Source: Rutpela maculata
Taxonomy: Eukaryota; Arthropoda; Insecta; Coleoptera; Cerambycidae
Reading direction: 5' to 3'
DNA length: 64,000 bases
Assembly: GCA_936432065.2 (NCBI GenBank)
Contig: OW386286.2
Coordinates: 119,611,902-119,675,901, forward strand
Part shown: positions 59,240 to 64,000 of the stretch, in pieces
Layout: each line of letters opens with the position of its first letter
How positions within the stretch are numbered: the first letter of the stretch is position 1
Position numbers and translations under genes: made by a program
Notes under the pieces: model-generated
Database searches by the model: none
The model's input: only the letters and a program-made list of their open reading frames with translations
What the model was told of the DNA's origin: nothing

Positions 59240-60230
59240 TAAAAATATAATGTAACCGGTATATAAAAAAGGATTAGATGTAATGAAACATAAACCGTTC
59301 ACACACAGGATAAAGATTTTTAAGAGCATGAGAATTTAACGCCTCACTTGTTCGTTATTAGTTTGTGAAAGCTGGTCGCAGGATAATTTCATACTTCTTT
59401 TGTGGTTAGTCAGCATAAAAGTTACATGGAACGTTATTTTACTATACACAATTTTAGCGTGCATTAAAACGGTTGGACTGAAGTTTCCCATAATATCTTA
59501 TTTCCTTTGGTGCTTGTTTTATACTGACTTGTATCCAAGAAAAGATTGGGAATGGGGTGTATGCAAAGTATTTATTTATAATAATATAAATAATAACAAA
59601 GGTCAACAAAAAAAAAGGACTGCGCTCTGTTTTTTGACGTTCTGAACCCAATTCTGATATTAAAAAAAAAAGTGTTTGTCTACCACCTCTTTTCCCAGAA
59701 AGAAGAAGGGCAAAAAGGGGTCTTGTTTGTAAGGTTCTGATCTAACTGAAGTATATTGACGCGATGAAGCCAAATTTGGACAAACATTTTTTATGTCGAC
59801 CTGTGTAATCTTTATTTAGCAATTGTTTTATTTTTTAACCGACTTCGAAAAATTTTTAAATAGGAGGAGGTTCTTAATTCGACTCGTATGTATGTTTTTA
59901 ACACAGTGTATCCCTGGATGCACCTGGCTAACCTTGTGAACTTTTTTATTTTGCATTTTAAAAGAAACAGCAATTCTTCATAAAAAACGTGGCTTGTTTT
60001 GAATAGCCCTTAGCCATTGCCAAAATTTCGAAATATTCTACAGGATTGAAAATAAGGAAACGTGAAATTGCGCCAAGAGGAAGTATACGTTTTTTGAGAG
60101 GGACTTAAAAATGTTACAGGAAATACATGTTTCTAATGTCAACGAAATATCAGATATGATATTTTAAAGTTATTTAAATTTTGATAATTAATTGTTCAAT
60201 TTATACGAATTATATTATTATATTACCAAT
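59240..60230. other. No gene; contains a common repeat phrase
   Basis: At 59828-59905, TTTTTTAACCGACTTCGAAA, then GGAGGAGGTTCTTAATTCGA and CTCGTATGTATG form a phrase I know to be very common in insect genomes. The rest is unassigned AT-rich sequence. Confidence 0.45.
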
Positions 60231-60231
60231 T

Positions 60232-60469
60232 TCGCACGATAAAAGATTTATAGATAAAATTTAAAAACACGAGTGGTATTTGGGGAGAATACTTTATGAA
60301 GTAAAACATGACAGGTCCATGGGTGCAATGCGAATTACAGCAATTTCTGTCAATAGAGAAAATGATTGCGGTCATTTTGGATATTGGTGCTGTCAAATGT
60401 CGACCTAGGTTAGTTTGCCACTAATAATGGCATTTGATTGGTGCAATGTTGTCAAAAAACGGACTTTTT
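60232..60469 (+). repeat. Dispersed repeat F, copy
   Basis: Matches 2796-3030 over its length and 1887-1945 at its start. It stops exactly where family A copy 4 begins, so the two junctions coincide at about 60470. Confidence 0.75.
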
Positions 60470-60982
60470 AACCACCCCACAAAATTGCTGGAGGTTACTA
60501 AAATTGGTCCAAACTCGAAAATTGAGATAACATCAAATCCGTTTTGAGGTCCCAGGAACCCAGGAATCTAGGAAAAAGTGGTTTTTGAAAAATGTCTGTG
60601 TGTATGTATGTGTGTGTGTGTGTATGCGTGTTAGTAAGATAGCGGCGAAACTACTAAACGGGTTTGGATGCGGGTTTCTTTAGTGCTCCAGAAGATCTGA
60701 AAAGGTTTTAGTTGAGATCGGATTACGTTTAGTGCCGTTTTGGCACAAGGTGTATTTTATGATTACTTACAATTTGTATTCGAACCACTGAAAAGCAGTC
60801 AAAATTCCGATTTCAACAATATTGGTTTTCGTGAAAAGAAAAAAAAATAAATAAAAAACAAAGCAAGTTGAGATCGGATTACGTTTAGTGCCGGTATGGC
60901 ACACAATTTACTGCTCTTTTCGTCTTTAAAGATCCACCGGGTGTGGAGGTTCCAGCCGCTTCCAGTAGCTGCCGATTTTTTA
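60470..60982 (-). mobile_element. Repeat family A, copy 4 (short)
   Basis: Inverted copy of about 510 bp: hairpin end (AACCACCCCACAAAATTGCTGG), TTTTGAGGTCCCAGGAACCC, a TG tract at 60597-60625, GATAGCGGCGAAACTACTAA, GAGATCGGATTACGTTTAGT, GCCGTTTTGGCACA and the end GCCGCTTCCAGTAGCTGCCG. The middle of the longer copies is deleted. One hairpin arm is degraded. Confidence 0.85.
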
Positions 60983-61039
60983 TTGGCTACCATAATATAT
61001 TTATTATTTATATTATATTAGTCTTTGATTAATACTCAT

Positions 61040-62165
61040 AAACTATAAGCAGTCCAGCATATCATAACGATTCACTTTCAAGATTATTCCCATCGGACGA
61101 CTTCCTAATTTTTGTAAATTATTTTTGTCGCATTCATTCAAATACAATAAGACCCTTGGACAGTATTCAAAATGTGGAACAATCATTGTTTTACAAACCG
61201 TGATTCTTGAACTCGTTCTTGAATATAGTGACAAACTGCTACTAATTTTATTAAAATAGTTAATTCTTTCATTTACTTTACTTTACTTTTATTTAATTTT
61301 AAATTTTTGTAAATTACACAGCCCCACAAAAAAAGTTGTCTGTCCCGCGGATCAGACCAGTAGAGTTCCTTGAGACACAACCAATCTAACTTCTTTCTGA
61401 CTCGCGGTCACATCACCAATTTTAGTCTGTTGATAACGATTACTTAAATAACGACAAAACCAGTTTCTTGATGTTCCATCAATTATATAATTGGACAACT
61501 TCAGGTTTAACCTTTCATGATCAATTGTCTCAATAGCACGTTTCAAGTCTATGAACAGTTAGAACAACTTTTCCTTGATCCACGATTTCCTTTCATTTAG
61601 ATACGAGTTGAATAGACGACTCATGCTAATGCTTTAGAAACCCTGACTGCTTTTCAATAAGAATATTATTGTTAAGTACATACTAGAAACTATGGATATT
61701 TCCATTATTTTTTTACATATTCGTATCATATTTATTGGATGACATTCGTCATCTTTCTTCATGTTGATAACCCCAAGAACTGATTCAACAATGGATACCT
61801 TCCATTTGTCTGGAACTACTCTTTCATCAATAGATGTATTTATTATCTTAGCCACTCTCTCTACTTATTGCAGTGAATTCAGTTTTAATGGCATGCTTAA
61901 CTATTTCATTGATTGAGTTATCCTTCTTCAAAACATATACAATCCTCTTTATATTTTCAACTTTTATGTGTTTGAATTTTTTTATTTAATTATTTAAAAT
62001 CCTTAATGGTCTTTCATTTTTCCCTTCAAAGGTTCCATCATCAATTTCATATTTCACATTAATTATTTTTTCTATACTGTCAATAATATAATGATTAAAT
62101 TTCTCTGTTATTATGTTTTGAACACAAATTAATTAATTCTCAAAATATATTTCTCTACTGAGGAT
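61040..62165 (-). pseudogene. LINE reverse-transcriptase relic
   Basis: From 62165 downward: FNHYIIDSIEKIINVKYEID, VPDKWKVSIVESVLGVIN, DECHPINMI, KSSQGF, then AIETIDHERLNLKLSNYI, WFCRYLSNRYQQTKIG, a damaged 'VSQGTLL', and finally FEYCPRVLLYLNECDKNNLQ, KLGSRPMGIILKVNRYDML. The same blocks in the same order occur in the 33.3-36.1-kb LINE. The stretch with the catalytic FADD is deleted near 61340. Several frameshifts and stops. Confidence 0.75.
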
Positions 62166-62169
62166 ATTT

Positions 62170-63085
62170 TTTAATTTACTGTTCATAATTTTTGTATTCA
62201 GACAGATACATAAGACGAAAAATGGAGACAAATAAATCGACAAATATTTTTTTTATTTGTTCACATAATTATATTTTTGCTATAATTAAATTAATAAAGA
62301 AGGTAGAAGGAATCTAGGAGGAAATTGCGGCGTAGACAAATCGACAACATTTAGGTCACCAAATTTACAAAATAAGTAGTGTCCTTAAATTCATAAATTT
62401 ATTTAACCTACGTTAATACTAGCAATTCATTGACATATGTATTATGTATATTGTCTCCATTTTTCATGTTAGGTAATCTGATACAATTAATAACAAGTAA
62501 AATTGGAAATTTTTACAAGCCCTCGACCAATAAATCTATCAGTAGGAAGATTCAAGATGGCGACTAAGCTTCACAATCTAACATGTCCTATATAATCATC
62601 TCCTAATTTACTTTCATGTAAAGAAAACCACATCTAAAACGGTAAAAACATTAGAGCTATGCGAGAATAAATAATATTGATGATGTGTAGCTCCCTGAAG
62701 GTTTATCGAGATGGAATTTTGCTGAAAACCTTCTTGATAAAATACTTTTTCAAATAAAGAAAACCGAATGAAAATCGAATCACGATATGAAGCAACATAG
62801 AGACACTCAGAGACACACAGGCATACAAACGTACGCGTGAAACTTCTACTACTACTTTTTGTGTGCAATATCGGATTTTCTCCACAACCATTATAGAATA
62901 TAATAATTTCGAAATCATTTTTAATAATAGAAAGTAAAAATTCTCACTCTTGAGATAGAATATTAAACACTTGTTTCTTATATGTTTTGCATGTATTGTC
63001 ATTCTATAACAAGTGCCAGAATGAATATTCCATAATTATGCTCAACGAAATACATAGATTGTCATGGATGTCAAAACTGTCAGTG
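62170..63085. other. No gene recognised
   Basis: AT-rich sequence. AAGATGGCGACTAAGC at 62551 is a lone YY1-like motif. No frame with known motifs. Confidence 0.4.
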
Positions 63086-63089
63086 TCAA

Positions 63090-63360
63090 TTCAGTAATTG
63101 TACAAACACTATACCGTGTGTGTAGTCGCGGGCTAGGCATGGGGAGTAGAATTACAACATCTCGGGTGCCAGCTGGCTGAAATGAAATAACAGAGCTGGG
63201 ATGCTCCACCGACGGACGAATTTACCGGTGCCGGTGTTGTCAGATCTCTCGCGCTACGTGAATGTACATGCCTAATGGGAAATTACACGCACGGTATATA
63301 TAAATATTAACACAATGTAATATAATTGTTTCAATAAATAACTCGTTTTGTTCAGATTTA
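63090..63360 (+). promoter_or_regulatory. Promoter-like / possible solo LTR
   Basis: A relatively GC-rich block (63120-63260) is followed by GGTATATATAAAT (TATA-like, about 63294) and AATAAA at about 63332, spaced like an LTR. Terminal TG...CA ends and a target duplication could not be fixed. Confidence 0.3.
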
Positions 63361-63411
63361 ATTGTTTTTTTTACTAATGGTCGTGGATAAAATACAGTCT
63401 GTTAGGTACTC

Positions 63412-63505
63412 GGTTAGAATGAAAATTCGATCTACTCGTGGTTCTTCACACTCGCTTTCGCTCGCGTTCGGGATCTTCCACTCGTTTCGAATTTTCATTC
63501 TAACC
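63412..63505. other. Perfect 19-bp inverted repeat
   Basis: GGTTAGAATGAAAATTCGA at 63412-63430 is the exact complement of 63487-63505, with a 56-bp loop rich in CTCG. Pairing extends weakly outward. Could be a short fold-back element. Confidence 0.8.
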
Positions 63506-64000
63506 TTGTTACAGAATATACTATTCTTCCAAAATTTGACATATACTAAAATAAATCCGCTACATCATCTAATTCGTGTAACGGAATAATTTGTATTTAA
63601 ATTTTTGATATACACTTATCGGAGACGAGAAAGAACGCGAAATTGGCAAAATTACAATAATATTTAATTTGAAACACAATGCAATAATTGAAAACATCCT
63701 TTTTCTTCAATACACACAATTTAAACTATTATTTAAAATTTTCAAACAACACAACAGTTTATTATGGGGGATATTCCGTAATATTTCTGTTTCTAAGGGT
63801 ATCCGGTCGATACTCCATTATTAGTCTCGTGCTGCTTTTCAGGTACATATTTCCTTTATTGCAAAAATCAAGATATTTAATGTCATTTATTAAATTCAGC
63901 TTTGGGGCGAACAGGTGAAACCCTTACAATATAATAAGGTTTCAGTTCAGTTCAGTAGCGCAGTAGAATAGTCTTTTACGAATTTGGGCCATATGCGTCA
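63506..64000. other. No gene recognised
   Basis: AT-rich end of the window. TTTCAGTTCAGTTCAGTAGC at 63940 resembles the initiator stretch of the LTR at 500, but there is no TATA box in front of it. Confidence 0.35.

Noticed and set aside
59400..59645. 81-codon frame with hydrophobic start
   Set aside because: Low-complexity composition, overlapping open frame on the opposite strand, and no family resemblance.

Overview
This window is from an AT-rich animal genome, almost certainly an arthropod and probably an insect. The evidence is the repertoire: Gypsy and Penelope retroelements, several LINE types, THAP-domain and tyrosine-recombinase elements, tRNA-derived SINE heads and a short run of the insect telomere pentamer TTAGG. 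The order cannot be fixed from sequence alone. There is no operon structure and no complete host gene that I can recognise. Almost everything that can be named is transposon-derived and broken.

Layout, left half. 0-0.7 kb is the 3' end of a Gypsy LTR retrotransposon (integrase C-terminus plus 3' LTR). 1.7-5.2 kb holds a long hairpin element, a dispersed repeat and a tyrosine-recombinase remnant between inverted repeats. 5.3-8.0 kb has a LINE reverse-transcriptase fragment, a hAT-like end with a 255-bp octamer satellite, and a 1.6-kb inverted-repeat element with another hairpin inside it. 8.15-10.1 kb is copy 1 of a repeat I call family A; it carries a dead THAP domain. 12.0-18.2 kb is a nested composite: two sets of inverted arms, a 1.46-kb TIR element with remnants of two converging genes (THAP and SWIM-type), and a decayed gene of a widespread unnamed transposon-borne family. 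20-25.3 kb has an inverted coding duplication, a transposase helix-turn-helix remnant and a second family A copy split by a 2-kb insertion. 26-31 kb has Penelope GIY-YIG and three LINE fragments.

Layout, right half. 32.5-36.4 kb is a nearly full-length two-ORF LINE with a (TTA)n tail. 36.8-37.1 kb is a SINE-like unit with a (CAATT)n expansion, and 38.0-39.6 kb is another LINE. 40.8-42.1 kb is family A copy 3. Four inverted-repeat elements follow at 42.5-44.3, 50.3-52.0, 53.0-54.3 and 55.0-56.9 kb, mixed with minus-strand LINE pieces at 48.1-48.6 and 49.1-50.2 kb. 57-59 kb has three short coding-like blocks that might be host exons. 60.2-62.2 kb has the second main copy of the dispersed repeat, family A copy 4 and a minus-strand LINE.

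The strongest themes are: (1) long imperfect fold-back structures, often with an insertion in only one arm; (2) family A, whose copies share a (CA)n tract and a terminal hairpin, one of them with a THAP remnant; (3) the perfect palindrome TGACGTCA recurring in unrelated mobile elements; (4) a transposon gene family at 16.7-17.9 kb that I recognise but cannot name. Boundaries of repeats are estimates made by eye.
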